This document shows positions 50,565 through 61,679 of a stretch of DNA of 64,000 nt, one piece after another. How positions within the stretch are numbered: the stretch's first letter is position 1; each line of letters starts with the position of its first letter. A program made the position numbers and the translations under genes. The notes beneath the pieces were generated by a model, which was not told the DNA's origin, made no database searches, and was given only the letters and a program-made list of their open reading frames with translations. Origin of the DNA: Pseudo-nitzschia pungens (Eukaryota > Bacillariophyta > Bacillariophyceae > Bacillariales > Bacillariaceae); the NCBI GenBank assembly GCA_037355855.1, contig CM074762.1, forward strand, positions 1,736,001 through 1,800,000. Direction: 5' to 3'.

Positions 50565-53105
50565 ATGTCAACTCACGGCGAATCTCCCATTCTTCTGCTT
50601 CACTCTTCCTGTAGGGGAATTCAAGAAGAAGACGATTCCACCGAGGTCCACTCGGATGGTCGCAATACCTCAGGACTTGGCAATGACAACGACGATGCGG
50701 TGCTGGACTTGGTGGCAACGCATCCCATTGTATGCGACCTATTGCTCTTGCCAGAATTCGGTTTGCCCGAGACATCCTTGCCTCAAGACGAATCGTCATC
50801 TAATACTTCCGTACGAGACCAGTATTTGTCCTTCACAGAAACCGAAATAAATCCATGCGGTTTCTCAAACGTCCTCAGTCTGGAAAATCTTCCTGAGCTG
50901 TGGAACGAAGGCCCTGTTCTCCTCAGTTTGACATCGTGCAACATTCGATACGGCGACAGTGACGGTGATTCGTCGGCCAACCTATTTTTACCAGTGAAAC
51001 CATCTCCATCCACCTTTGTCTTGGAGTTCGAGAGCTACGCCGAGGCAGCATCTTCTGTTCGACATGATAAAGACGAAGATGATCACCACGAACCACAAAA
51101 AGTCAACGGCACCAATAACTACATCACCACCGGGAAAAAACTGACCGAGATTCTCGTGGAGTTCGATCTTCGAGAAGCTTTGATACAAATGAACGAATTC
51201 CTTCGTTACAATCAGAACAGTCGTAATGATCCCCCCTTGACTTTCGAAATAGACGAGGTAGATTATAAAGGATTGCCGGAAGACGAAAGTCACCGGCAAC
51301 ACAATAACTCGAGTCGAGGCAAAGACTGCGGAAACACTCCGGAGACTAAATTTTGTCCCGAAAGTGAGGCAAGGGATAAAGAACAAGATAGTCACTCAAA
51401 TGGAGATCAGCCCGTATCCAAAGAACCCATCTTTTGCAATAGTCATCTTGCTGCATCGGTCGCCAACTTGCACTACCACGAGCAGAAACGTTTGCTATCG
51501 CAAATAAACTCCCGAATTCAAAACGACACTCGAACAATGGATTTGGTCTTGCGCATATGCGGCGCTGTCTTTATCTGTTTGATCCTTTTACTGGCATGGG
51601 CGATTTATCAATATCATAGATCAGTAACCCAGTCCAATATTTTTTCTCGAGAGATTCGAGAGTCCCTGAAAACGTCAAGCGGCCTCTTACAAGAGGCGAT
51701 CGATGGATTGGATCACTGCGGCGATCTTTCGCAACAACGAAAAGAAGACACTTTGAGCGTAGTATCACGCGAGCTTAAATCTATCTCCATTATGAACAAT
51801 TCTACGCCGACTGAACTGGATTGGGAATCTGGGAATCATCAGACCAAGACCGATTCGGTTCGATTGGATCTTCAAACTCCGCTACATAAGGACCACTCCA
51901 GAATTAACACTGATCACTTACGTGGTTCGGATAAACAATCCTCCAACCTAACTTCGCCTTCACCCTACAGTGCAAGCAAAATGATTCTTTGTGATGATGA
52001 TACTTCCACCGAAATCCACATGGAGGAGTTCCACGTGCATGGAAACGCCGAGAAGAAAGACAAGCTCATCGCATTAATGCACGACAACAAAGATGTGAAC
52101 ATAACTGCTCATACCTATGAAGACGAAATGAAACGATCGGCCTGCAACAGTCACACAAAGGATGAAAGTCAGGAGAAGCACGCTCTCCCTTTCACTCCCA
52201 TACCACATGGCATTGACAGCAACAGTGTTTCTACCAAGGAAGTATCCCCTATGGTAAACAGTAGAAACAGCTGTATGACAGTAGAAGGAACTACGAAGGA
52301 AACCAACAAAGATATTGGCGTGGACGTCCAAATCAATCTCAAATCCTCTCTGAATCCCATCCCATTTTTGGACCTTCCAATGTCACCAAATCAGGATAGG
52401 ACCAAGGAATTCTCGTTTCTCGGCAAGTTCCCGAGACGGAACCATAATTCTTACCATCCTTCTAAATCGGAAAAGGAAGCTGGTTCCACCTCTCCGTCTA
52501 TGCAACTCATCAATGAATGGAATGAGGATAAGGATCTTTTCACAACGTGCGATGCAAGGACTAACGATTGTCATCTCTCTCAATCTTTGAAACCTCACGA
52601 GGGGCAGAAGGAAGGAAAGACAACATCGGTTCAGGTGACCTCGACGAAGCAAACGACTCCAGTTCAGCTCTCTCCGTGCTCACAACTAGCAAAGGATTGG
52701 AAAGAACGAAAAACCATCCGTCGTAGCAACGTCAAGACGAAGCAAAGACCACGATTGAAACCCATGCTCTCCCATGACGACGGGGGAAAGATTTTGTTCG
52801 AATCGACGATTCTTTCCCGGGTCCCTCGAAATAGCAAACTGCGCAGCAGGTATCATCAACATCAAGACACACAACAGCAGGCATATGCCATTTCTGGTCC
52901 TCCGCGGCTTAAACTGGTTGCTAGTCGAAATGATGCCTTGTTAGGAGACGGCGAGAATGCAGCTACTGATTCATCATTATCATCAGCATCATTATCAGAA
53001 CAAGAGGACATTGAGGCGTCACCCTCCTCTTCAACGGAAAAAACTCCGCGACTCTGCTATACCCCAGCGAGCGAAGACGATTCTTTTGTTGCCGACTACT
53101 GGTAA
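50565..53105 (+). CDS. large single-pass membrane protein of unknown function
   Basis: A single exon of 846 residues from the ATG at 50565; the frame upstream starts only at GTG. The N-terminal ~320 residues are polar and acidic and include a helix-forming segment (KLTEILVEFDLREALIQMNE). One transmembrane segment lies at about 327-349 (LRICGAVFICLILLLAWAIY). It is followed by a probable coiled coil (SREIRESLKTSSGLLQEAID). The remaining 450 residues are Ser/Thr/Lys-rich and disordered, with two similar short modules, MQLINEWNEDKDLF and SQLAKDWKERKTIRR. The extreme C-terminus is DDSFVADYW, ending in aromatic residues. I recognise no enzyme or receptor domain. The layout (one span, long disordered phosphorylatable tail, short conserved modules) would suit a membrane-tethered scaffold. 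The family appears unknown outside diatoms, but I cannot verify that. Confidence 0.7.
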   Translation: MSTHGESPILLLHSSCRGIQEEDDSTEVHSDGRNTSGLGNDNDDAVLDLVATHPIVCDLLLLPEFGLPETSLPQDESSSNTSVRDQYLSFTETEINPCGFSNVLSLENLPELWNEGPVLLSLTSCNIRYGDSDGDSSANLFLPVKPSPSTFVLEFESYAEAASSVRHDKDEDDHHEPQKVNGTNNYITTGKKLTEILVEFDLREALIQMNEFLRYNQNSRNDPPLTFEIDEVDYKGLPEDESHRQHNNSSRGKDCGNTPETKFCPESEARDKEQDSHSNGDQPVSKEPIFCNSHLAASVANLHYHEQKRLLSQINSRIQNDTRTMDLVLRICGAVFICLILLLAWAIYQYHRSVTQSNIFSREIRESLKTSSGLLQEAIDGLDHCGDLSQQRKEDTLSVVSRELKSISIMNNSTPTELDWESGNHQTKTDSVRLDLQTPLHKDHSRINTDHLRGSDKQSSNLTSPSPYSASKMILCDDDTSTEIHMEEFHVHGNAEKKDKLIALMHDNKDVNITAHTYEDEMKRSACNSHTKDESQEKHALPFTPIPHGIDSNSVSTKEVSPMVNSRNSCMTVEGTTKETNKDIGVDVQINLKSSLNPIPFLDLPMSPNQDRTKEFSFLGKFPRRNHNSYHPSKSEKEAGSTSPSMQLINEWNEDKDLFTTCDARTNDCHLSQSLKPHEGQKEGKTTSVQVTSTKQTTPVQLSPCSQLAKDWKERKTIRRSNVKTKQRPRLKPMLSHDDGGKILFESTILSRVPRNSKLRSRYHQHQDTQQQAYAISGPPRLKLVASRNDALLGDGENAATDSSLSSASLSEQEDIEASPSSSTEKTPRLCYTPASEDDSFVADYW

Positions 53106-53480
53106 GATTCTAGCAGATTCTGTCGTAATTTACTGACAGGATCCGGACGGGTGGTGGGGTTCGAAGAGTGCACTCTTTTGCGGAGGGGGATAATCGATAC
53201 AGTGATATCAAACTCTTTGAAACATAGGTTGAACGCTTCAGATCTATTTACCTGTAACACGAATACTTTATAATTCTGATATTGACGTACACACGCTATT
53301 GATTATCATTATTTCGTAGCGATTTTTCTTTTCCAAAAATGATGACCTTTTTGGAATACCTTCTATTTCTTCTTTCCCACGTGCAGATTTCTCTTTCTAA
53401 CCTCTTTCGCATGTACTAGTTTTTAGGTTACTAGTTTTGACATAATTTGCGAATCGTATCATACCGTCCTCATATGACTT
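53106..53480. other. 3'-3' spacer
   Basis: About 375 bp, AT-rich, between convergent genes. It presumably holds both 3' UTRs. A lone ACTAGTTTTTAGG near 53415 is the only motif seen. Confidence 0.4.
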
Positions 53481-54048
53481 CTATCCTAAGGTGAAATTGG
53501 AGCGGCCACCTGGGGGATTGGATACTCTCGACGTCGGGCGATCAGTGAGAACATTGAACGAATTGGTGGTGCTAGAGGAAGCAAAGACATTGCTTGAAAT
53601 AGGGGCTTTCCTTTGCTTAGGGAGTGCGGCACTGGTAGTTGCAGGGTTTTCGGAGGTCTTCTCCTCAACGGATGCGGAATCCTTCACCGTTTCGGACTCA
53701 GTTCTTGGCTTCTCGTTCGTAGCGGCCTTCGCTTTGTTTTCGGTGTCCATGTTGACGACCGCAGCATTCTTTTTTGCAGCCTCGCGTTCCTCTCGCAACT
53801 TTCGCATTCGCTCCATGTCTGCTTCGGTGTATCCTCCGATGGAAATGTGACTCGTTCCACCGGGATTGCTCAGGACGCGACTGAGACGAATTATTTTTCA
53901 AACGCATGGTAATGCAGCAAGTTCAAAGAAAGAAGTCAGATCCTATCAACGTCGCGCTTGCTTCCAAAATCCACGAATGTAGGACCTGATCTCTCACTCA
54001 CGAAGTCGTGCGTCCAGGTCGAACGTAAATATTCTGGTTGTCATTCAT
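53481..54048 (-). CDS. small Jupiter/HN1-like protein with two S-R-V-x-x-x-P-G-G repeats, two exons
   Basis: Exons 54048-54002 and 53880-53481 encode 148 residues. The 121-bp intron runs from GTGAGT at 54001 to CAG at 53881 in phase 2. Exon 1 gives MNDNQNIYVRPGRTTS, and exon 2 begins RVLSNPGGTSHISIGGYTEA. Without splicing only a 111-residue frame from an internal ATG at 53816 would be called. The core (ADMERMRKLREEREAAKK) is a charged helix, the middle is Glu/Thr/Ser/Ala-rich and disordered, and the end repeats the front motif as TSRVSNPPGGRSNFTLG. Paired R-V-x-x-P-G-G-x-S motifs at the two ends resemble Jupiter/HN1 and, more loosely, plant SPIRAL1 microtubule-associated proteins. I infer a cytoskeletal role with modest confidence. 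Confidence 0.6.
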
Positions 54049-55504
54049 GATGCTTTTCTAGGAGTGAGATGAAAAGGAATCGAATCGTTTGCTTGTTTGT
54101 GGAATTGACTGAAGTCCAACCCAGTACTGCGGTTTATTGTGAAGCCTAAGCCTTGGAATCAATCATCACAAAGCGCTCTGTTCAGTTTTTGCAGAATTCG
54201 GCATCACACAGTGATGCTGGGAATGACATGGTATTCTTGCGCAATGAAAACGCCTCTCTCAATCTCTCAATCAAGTAAGTTACGGTACAGGATCGACTCT
54301 GATGCGATTGGATTATTATTTTTTAAATCGTCGGAACTGGTTGACAAACTTAACGGTTCTTGTGCGGTGGCATGCTCGCAAAAAAATAATTCTGTCCCGA
54401 GTTGTTCAGTCCCGCTTAGGAGACTCGCGCATTTGCTTTTTCGTATTCTTGCTTTGTATTCTTCCACACGAAAAAACTATCATTCCTCTCTCCATTTCAA
54501 ATCAATCATATTGATTGTCGTCGACACAGCGAAGGTAGGTGGTAAGAACTAGCGGGTTGTTTCCCGATGCGTCGATTGATTTGTAGCGGACCATGACAAT
54601 CCGCTCCTTTCCTTCCTTATTCTATCAAAACGAGCACCAGAATTTGGTGAGAACGGGGATGAGTTCCGAGGTCGTGGCAAACGTTTAGAGATTGAATTTC
54701 GCGCCCATCATGGTTTCTACATGTTCTATGTACGTGCCAGTAGAAAACCTACTAAGGACGACCTAAAAATTATGAAGCACGATCACCATCGTCAGGCTTC
54801 AATGTTGCTGACAAATCGACGCGGGCAAACCTCTAACTCAAAGCTCTCCAAATCGTTCACGATATTATCTTCGATGTATCGTGTCAGGAAGTATGTTCGG
54901 ACGCATTTGGTGAGCCAGAGTGTTTGCCACGGCTAGGAACGAACCAAAGCAGCAAGACATCGTCGACATCGGAAGTTGCACGAAAAGGGACCGATGAATG
55001 AATCCCTTCACTTTGTTTTCATTCGTGACTCGACTGCAATCCTTTGCCCGCGTCTACTGAAGCGTAACGTACGGTACACAGACCAGACAACATTGCTCGT
55101 ATTTGTATCACTGTACTTGGTATTTTTTTCACACTTCACTTCTCTTTCACGATGTTCGTCGTGGTCGCGTTGCCTATCCGTATCGGTACGACTACGGACT
55201 TGCGCTACGAGTGCCCCTCCTGTCATCGTTGTGCACGAAAAATTACATCATGCCCACTCTCGAACTCTCATCCATAATAACACTGTCTCACGCAAACATC
55301 TTTCAGGCTTTCGCTTCTCACAATCGATCCTTTGCGCGCAATACTTCCACCACAGGTCCACTAGCTTCCGAGCGCAACAGGCTTTTGAAGTTAGTCCCGA
55401 ACCGATTGTGATTTCTCCACAGAACCTGGACCGAGAAGTGTACCGATACCGATAGCTTGCTTGGATCTTGATCGAACTGTTACAAGGCTTCTATCCTATG
55501 CAAC
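54049..55504. other. divergent spacer before SIN3
   Basis: About 1.45 kb between divergent genes. Frames at 54139-54552 and 54976-55455 show no domain and poor composition. The SIN3 promoter is expected here; an upstream non-coding or short coding exon of SIN3 could hide in 54600-55500, but none can be demonstrated. Confidence 0.4.
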
Positions 55505-56119
55505 ATGAGGGAGCTTCGAGTAGAGGATGCTCTCTTGTACTTGGACCAAGTCAAGGTCGAGTTTGGAGACCGTCCGCACATCTACAATGAGTTCTTGGAT
55601 ATCATGAAAACCTTCAAGACTCAGCAGATTGATACACCCGGAGTGATCCGACGTGTGTCAAACCTCTTCCAGGGGAATCGAAGGCTCGTTTTGGGATTCA
55701 ATACCTTTTTACCCGAAGGTTACAGGATTGAGTTGCCGGATGGAGATGGGCCTCCCGTAGCCGTCTTTCGTGCTCCTGGAGAAATGGCCGTGAGACACGA
55801 TCTTTCGGGACCCAACATTCCTCCCGTTCGGCATCACGAACCTCCACAAGCACAGCCACCATCTCATGCTGGCATGCCCCCGGGTCCCACCGGATTGCAA
55901 GTGGCTCCGGGACAACAGCAGCAGCAAGGACGCGTCGGGCCGCCCGGTTTTGAAGGCATGATGCCCGGAAGGGGAGGAGGCCCAGGAGGAATCCCCGGTC
56001 AACCACCCCAGCCGCAACAACAGCCGCAACTGCATCATCGAGTAGCTGGAGCTCAGGGAGGCCTACCCGGCCAACCAACACTGCACGCCCAGCAGATGGA
56101 GCAACAACAGCAGCAGCTT

Positions 56120-56151
<32 letters not shown>

Positions 56152-59100
56152 GCAACAACTCAGTCAACACCACAGCATTACAAGCAGGCCGATGGATTCG
56201 TCGTCTCTTGCACGTGTGGGGATGCCTCCGCAAACCGGGAGGGCATTGCCAGTTGGGCAGCCACAGCCCCAACCACCTCAACAGGTCATGCGCCAACAAC
56301 AGCAAATGGGGAACACTAAAGCGGCGTCACCTCCCAGTGCTCCGAGCGGTGCTGGCAACGCACAACAGTCAGGTCAACCACTCGAGTTCGACCATGCAAT
56401 CAAGTACGTCACCAACATCAAGAAACGTTTCGCAGATGAGCCCGAAACATACAAGAAATTTCTCGAGATCTTGCATACCTATCAAAAGGAGCAACGCGGT
56501 ATCAAAGAAGTGTTGGAAGAAGTTTCTGTATTGTTCGAGGAACATCCAGATCTTCTCAAAGAATTCACTTTCTTTTTGCCGGACGCCGTTCAATCCGAAG
56601 CAAAGCAACAGCTTGAAATAGTCGTAAAGGAAGCCGAAGAACGAAGAAAGCAGAAGCTTGCCGCCGCAAAGCAAGCGGCACAACCCAAACCACCCAAGAG
56701 ATACGTCGCACCCGTCCAAACAGCGCCTCCCCCCGTCGAAGTAATTCGTCCTCCATCCGCTACTATCGCATTTGGTGCCACGGCGCCGCGTAGTGTGGAA
56801 CGTGAAAAGGAGATTCATCGAAGCACGGTCTACGGAACCGTAACTTTCGGTCCTCCTAGACCTCCCAGAAAGAATATGCCAACGGTAGCCGAGGCTGCCA
56901 AGAAAGAAGGGCGTCCAACCATGTTGCCACCCTGTCCTCCGCAGCCAACGACTGCCGAGATGGCCTTTTTTGAACGCGCAAAACGTCACCTGAGTCGAAG
57001 GGAACTCGCCCCTGACAAGCCCACCGGAAGAGCTCGACACACTCCTCACGCAGAATTTTTGAAGTGTTTGCATTTGTTTGGATCGGGCGTTCTGAACAAA
57101 GACGAGCTAGTGTTGCTATTGCGTGGACTGTTTGTCCAGGGTCATGCGCCGAAAAGCGGAGTCAACGCGGGAGGTGGAGCCAGTAATCCTGCTATTGCTA
57201 CGGACGCACACAACTTGTTGAACGAATTCCAAGAAATCCTCATTGGAAGAGGCCCATACGCGGATCAGCTTGCAAACCAAAAAGACAAATCCAAGTACGG
57301 AGCGAAACGGTGCCGAGATTTTGAATTGTCCACGAAGGTTACACCTTCGTATGCCGAATATCCGAAAGATTATCCACACGACCTCTTCATGACCCACACA
57401 GGTCAAACGGAAGAAGATGCACAGGTGTTGAACAATGCTTTGATTTCTGTGCCAAAAGACAATACTCGAATTTGCTCCATCAAAACACGACGAAATGCAT
57501 ACGAGGAGGCCATGTTCAGAATAGAAGACGAGCGGTTCGAAGTCGACATGGCCATCGAAAGAAATGCACTTGCAATGCGAAAAACTGAACCCATTGCAGA
57601 AGAGGTCCAAATGTTGCGTGAGGGAGAAGAAAAAGACGGACAGCCGATTGGCCGGCTTCAATATAAATTGAATGCACGCACACTGAACTCCATTCAAATC
57701 AATTCCATAGGCCGTATTTATGGAGAAAATGGGGACGAGGTCATCCAGTATCTCGCACGCAATCCGCTGGCTGTTCTTCCAATCATATACCAACGTCTGA
57801 GACAAAAGGATATGGAATGGCGGAAGCAAAAAAGTGAGCTCATGTCTCAATGGAAGGCTTCCACCGAAGCAAATTATGAGGGGAGCTTGGACCATACCTG
57901 CTTCTTCAAGCGGCGTGCATTGGAACGCAGTTTTGGATTAGAGCAATTGCGAGATGAGTGCAAGCAGGCAAGACAGTACTGTTCAAACCAAAACAAACGA
58001 AATGATAGCCCTGTAAGCTTTGGTTTGAGTGTTCCCGACAAGTCAGCTGTATTCTATCAGCCATACGCATCAGTTGAAATGAAACCTTCTTCTTCGGTTC
58101 ATCACAATGCTGTCAGTTTCTTGATAAAGCACATCGGATACAGATGTACCCCAAATTCAGATGCAAGGGAAAAAGTTGGGAGAATTTGGACGGAATTCAT
58201 GCTTCCATTCTTTGGCTATCCTAGTTTCTGGGTGTTGGAGGAATCTCGTCAAAGTTACCAGGGGAAAATCAGCAACGCTGTTGTGCAATGTAGGTATTGA
58301 TTTCGGAACATGACATTTTCGGCGCGATGTCTCAGAATGGTTGAAACTGACTCATTTTATTGCGTTTGAAATTTGCCTTTGTCCTGCAGATGCTGTTGGG
58401 GAACGTGTCATGACTGCATTTGGAGAGGGTACGATTCAAGCATTTGTGGATGGGATAGATTCTGAGGAAGGTCCGCGCTACTGCGTACAGCTTCCTTTTG
58501 GAATTGGCCACCTTCAGCCATATGCCATTTTACACAACGTGGACGCCAAGGATGGCTCCAAATATATTCGGCGTGACGATGAAATGATGAAGGACAAGGT
58601 GATTTCGGATGGATCTGAATCATCGGTAGTTGTGGATAAGAAATTCAAGCTCTTGTTTGGTTCCGACAGTATATACCTGTTTTTGCGTTTGTATGGTTTC
58701 CTAATTTCTCTACTGGACGATATCAAAGAGTATCTTGAGAGGAATCCGACCAGGTTCGACCCAAGTCAGGCCTACTACAATCCCATAAAATCTGCAGAGG
58801 ATAAAGAGAAGTTTGATCGGAAGTTGAACTTTGCCTCAATTACTGCAAAGCTCGGTGACGTTGTCGCTAAAAAGACAACACTAAAAGAGTTCGAGACTTT
58901 TGGTCGTCGTGTCAATAGAGACATCACCTATAAAATTTCGGCGTTGCCGAAATTGGTAGAACGTTGCGGTGATATGATGATCAAAATGTCCGAAGAAGAC
59001 CTCTTGCCTAGTATTTTCGACACGTGCCAGTATTCTGGACAATGTCCCGTCACTCTTCGGTCGACCTGCATGGCGTTGTCGGCGACTGCGGAATACCGAA

Positions 59101-59321
59101 TTCAATACAACACTAAACTGGGCCGAATCTATTTCAGTTATTTGCCGGAAGATGAGGAGTTATCGACCACGCTTCCTGGTGATGATGACGACGATGATGA
59201 CGACGACGACGACGACGACGAGATGGAAGACGGCGAAATGGACGACGACTACGATGACGACATGGATTTGGATCACGAAGAGGAAGACTTGCGCGAAGTG
59301 AAGAGAATGAAAGTTCGATAG
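55505..59321 (+). CDS. SIN3: SIN3-family transcriptional corepressor
   Basis: Exons 55505-58289 and 58390-59321 encode 1238 residues. The 100-bp intron (GTAGGT to CAG) is in phase 1. SIN3 scaffolds histone deacetylase complexes in the nucleus. PAH1 starts at once (ELRVEDALLYLDQVKVEFGD, to about 78). A Pro/Gln-rich linker with a polyglutamine run (about 199-218) leads to PAH2 at about 295-360 (FDHAIKYVTNIKKRFADEPE). A weaker PAH3-like helix bundle surrounds EFLKCLHLFGSGVLNKDELV near 518. The HDAC-interaction domain spans about 600-700 (RDFELSTKVTPSYAEYP and NALISVPKDN). The Sin3 C-terminal domain follows and continues across the intron (YGFLISLLDDIKEYLERNP). The tail is a poly-Asp block and KRMKVR. 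PAH1 beginning at residue 3 is unusually early, so an upstream exon may be missing. Confidence 0.92.
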
Positions 59322-60311
59322 TTGAATTGTAATAGCAGTGAATGAATGTGCAATAGATAACCAAGGGAAATGTGTACGCGATTAATTTTTTACACATCAG
59401 GACATCTAATTTTTACATGTTTACTTACCCTCTAGAGTCATACGGTGTTATAGTGTTGTTGAGTCACCTTTTCTTGAATCGTTTATCGATTTATGAAACG
59501 TATGGAAAAGCACTAATTGCGGGAGAAGGTTTTTAAACTCTAGGGATACAGCCTCGACAAAAATTGATAGAATCTGTACTACTACGGTACTTCGTATTTT
59601 GAACTGCCTCCTACACCGGCACCTGAAACTACATTGTCAACAGCAATCGGAATGCACACAAGATCGACGTGTTGTAAAAATGACGCCTTAGTGCTATGAT
59701 ATTCATATAGGGACTGCGTAGGTTGTGAAATGTTCCCACCGTCGACAATTGATTGTGATGAGTGCTCACCATATCTGGTGCATTTCAATTTTCGGCACGT
59801 CGTTATATTGTATTGCCTTTCGAGCACAATAAAGCTACGGCTAAATATGAATCAGTGATTTAGGAATTTTTGTTTCAAACATGCTAATAATACTTTGATA
59901 GTTTTCAAAAAATATATCACATACTTGTAATATTTCGTAGCAGTTTGTCCTAAAACCATCTCAAATTATCTCCGCGATGATTCATTCAGGGTGAGTATAT
60001 GGTATTCAGAAGCACACTTGAGGCAAACAACGTAGTTGTGATCACGGCCGCAACAGCAATTGTGATGCAATGCGCTCTCAATTCTTTTGACTCTCGTACG
60101 GTGTATGAAAGGTGTGGGAAATAGCGTCCGGAATCAGTCACCACCCAACCTCTGAATCATCACGTGTCCAAACACGCTGTCTTTTCATGGTTTCCTTGGA
60201 ATGTCCACCGCGAGCCATTTGGCCGGTTCCAAAACTGGAAGTGCGCCAAAATCGACAGGAAATATGATTCCCGTGTCCCTTCTCTGGAAAATGTAGCCAT
60301 CACGATGATAA
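59322..60311. other. 3'-3' spacer, possible terminal exon on the minus strand
   Basis: About 990 bp between convergent genes. A minus-strand frame at 59582-59850 without ATG ends in IPIAVDNVVSGAGVGGSSKY and looks somewhat protein-like. A CGTAG acceptor-like site precedes it, but I found no upstream exon, so it is not called. The rest is AT-rich 3' UTR-like sequence. Confidence 0.4.
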
Positions 60312-61679
60312 TTACTGAATCTTTTTGTTGCCCTCGGTCTTGGTTGTCCCGTTTTGTTGCTCACCGTTCTTGTGCTCACTCAAGTCATGGGCTTCTCCCT
60401 TCCGTATCAAAACGTATCCCATTCGAATGAACAAGCTGAACCAGTAAATGTGTAAAAGGATTAAGACTCCCAAGAGAACGACAAAAATAGGCTTGAACAT
60501 GTTGTAATACATGGGCGGAATGTACCCATCGGCACAAACTAGCCACGATTCGTAAATGATGGACCGCCAAACGATGAACGGCAAAACAAATAGCCTTGTT
60601 AGGAGCCATGTAATGCACATGGTAACAAAGCATATCGTGGTTGCCGTCTTCCACTTGAGGAAATTGGCAAGCTTAGACAAATCCACTGGAATATCGGAAA
60701 TGTCGTGGACAATGAAAACCATGCTCCCTATGTAGTGGAACCGGTAGAAGGAACTCCCGATGACCAATAGATTGGTAAAGATGTGATGAACGAACATTTC
60801 TCGAAAGTCTCCCCGGCAGGACTCGGACCATTGAATCTTGATCGGAAGCTGCCACCTTTGCTGTCCTTGGTTGCTGCACTGGTGTTTGATGGGTTGGAAT
60901 CCGATACGAAAAGAGATTTCCAGCAAATTGAGCATAGCTTCTGCGTTGTAGGCACACTGAATGAGATAGTACCATATCATTCCCGGCTCGACGGGCTGAA
61001 AGGGATAATTGATGTACAAGGATTTCGTTCCCATTGGTTGTGTCGTGTTGTCTCCACCACCGCCCAACAAGAACTGCGAGACCGACGACCACCATGGTTT
61101 ATCGAAAAAGAGCCAGATCCCTACGATCGATATCATGGAATGGAAACACAGCCGAAAGACATATTCCCCAAATTTGTAGATCCGTTCTGCGTTTGCCTTC
61201 TCTTTTTCCCAATCGGGTCCGTGCGTCTTTCGGCAATAGTTTCGAGCCATGTTCGAGAAGATTGGCATGATGTTTGCTTTCAGGAGTCGAAAGCAGGAAA
61301 TCAGAACCACCAACGCTAGCAGAGACGACCAGGAAAGAACGTTGGCAAGGCTGGTGGAAGACGTCGCGAATGCAAAACGTTTCATCGAGTTCAGTGAGAA
61401 TGGTGCTTCGTCGACGTCTCCCGAATTCACAAATTCTTGGTACGAAAGCAATTCGGGCATGTATTCGTTCGGTGTCTTGATCATTTTATGCGTCACCGAG
61501 AACCAACTCGAGCTATCCTCCGAAGTGAGAGATTCCGGAAGCAAGTTTCGCCAATGAGAACAGAATCCCCCCAAGTAACGGTCGCATAGTGTGTCAACAA
61601 TGTTGATCGGCCAGGCCACCAGGAAAGGCGGATAGGCCGAGAGATCCATCGAACGAGACGCGGAAAAGTCGTCGATCAT
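60312..61679 (-). CDS. ceramide synthase (LAG1/LASS, TLC domain)
   Basis: A single exon of 455 residues from the ATG at 61679-61677; the frame begins two codons earlier with TTG. Ceramide synthases join a fatty acyl-CoA to a sphingoid base in the endoplasmic reticulum membrane. Several membrane segments are visible, the first at about 117-135 (LANVLSWSSLLALVVLISCF), and others flanking the Lag motif. The motif itself has the paired catalytic histidines H298/H299 in REMFVHHIFTNLLVIGSS, followed by YRFHYIGSMVFIVHDISDIP with its conserved aspartates. The segment YYLIQCAYNAEAMLNLLE before it is also typical. The tail is hydrophilic and basic (EHKNGEQQNGTTKTEGNKK). There is no Hox-like domain. The C-terminal half keeps four or more membrane spans. 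The plus-strand neighbour NFU is divergent. Confidence 0.9.
   Translation of the reverse strand: MIDDFSASRSMDLSAYPPFLVAWPINIVDTLCDRYLGGFCSHWRNLLPESLTSEDSSSWFSVTHKMIKTPNEYMPELLSYQEFVNSGDVDEAPFSLNSMKRFAFATSSTSLANVLSWSSLLALVVLISCFRLLKANIMPIFSNMARNYCRKTHGPDWEKEKANAERIYKFGEYVFRLCFHSMISIVGIWLFFDKPWWSSVSQFLLGGGGDNTTQPMGTKSLYINYPFQPVEPGMIWYYLIQCAYNAEAMLNLLEISFRIGFQPIKHQCSNQGQQRWQLPIKIQWSESCRGDFREMFVHHIFTNLLVIGSSFYRFHYIGSMVFIVHDISDIPVDLSKLANFLKWKTATTICFVTMCITWLLTRLFVLPFIVWRSIIYESWLVCADGYIPPMYYNMFKPIFVVLLGVLILLHIYWFSLFIRMGYVLIRKGEAHDLSEHKNGEQQNGTTKTEGNKKIQ

Noticed and set aside
59582..59850. Possible terminal exon on the minus strand
   Set aside because: The frame is protein-like at its end, but no upstream exon or ATG could be found in phase, so it stays a note in the spacer entry.
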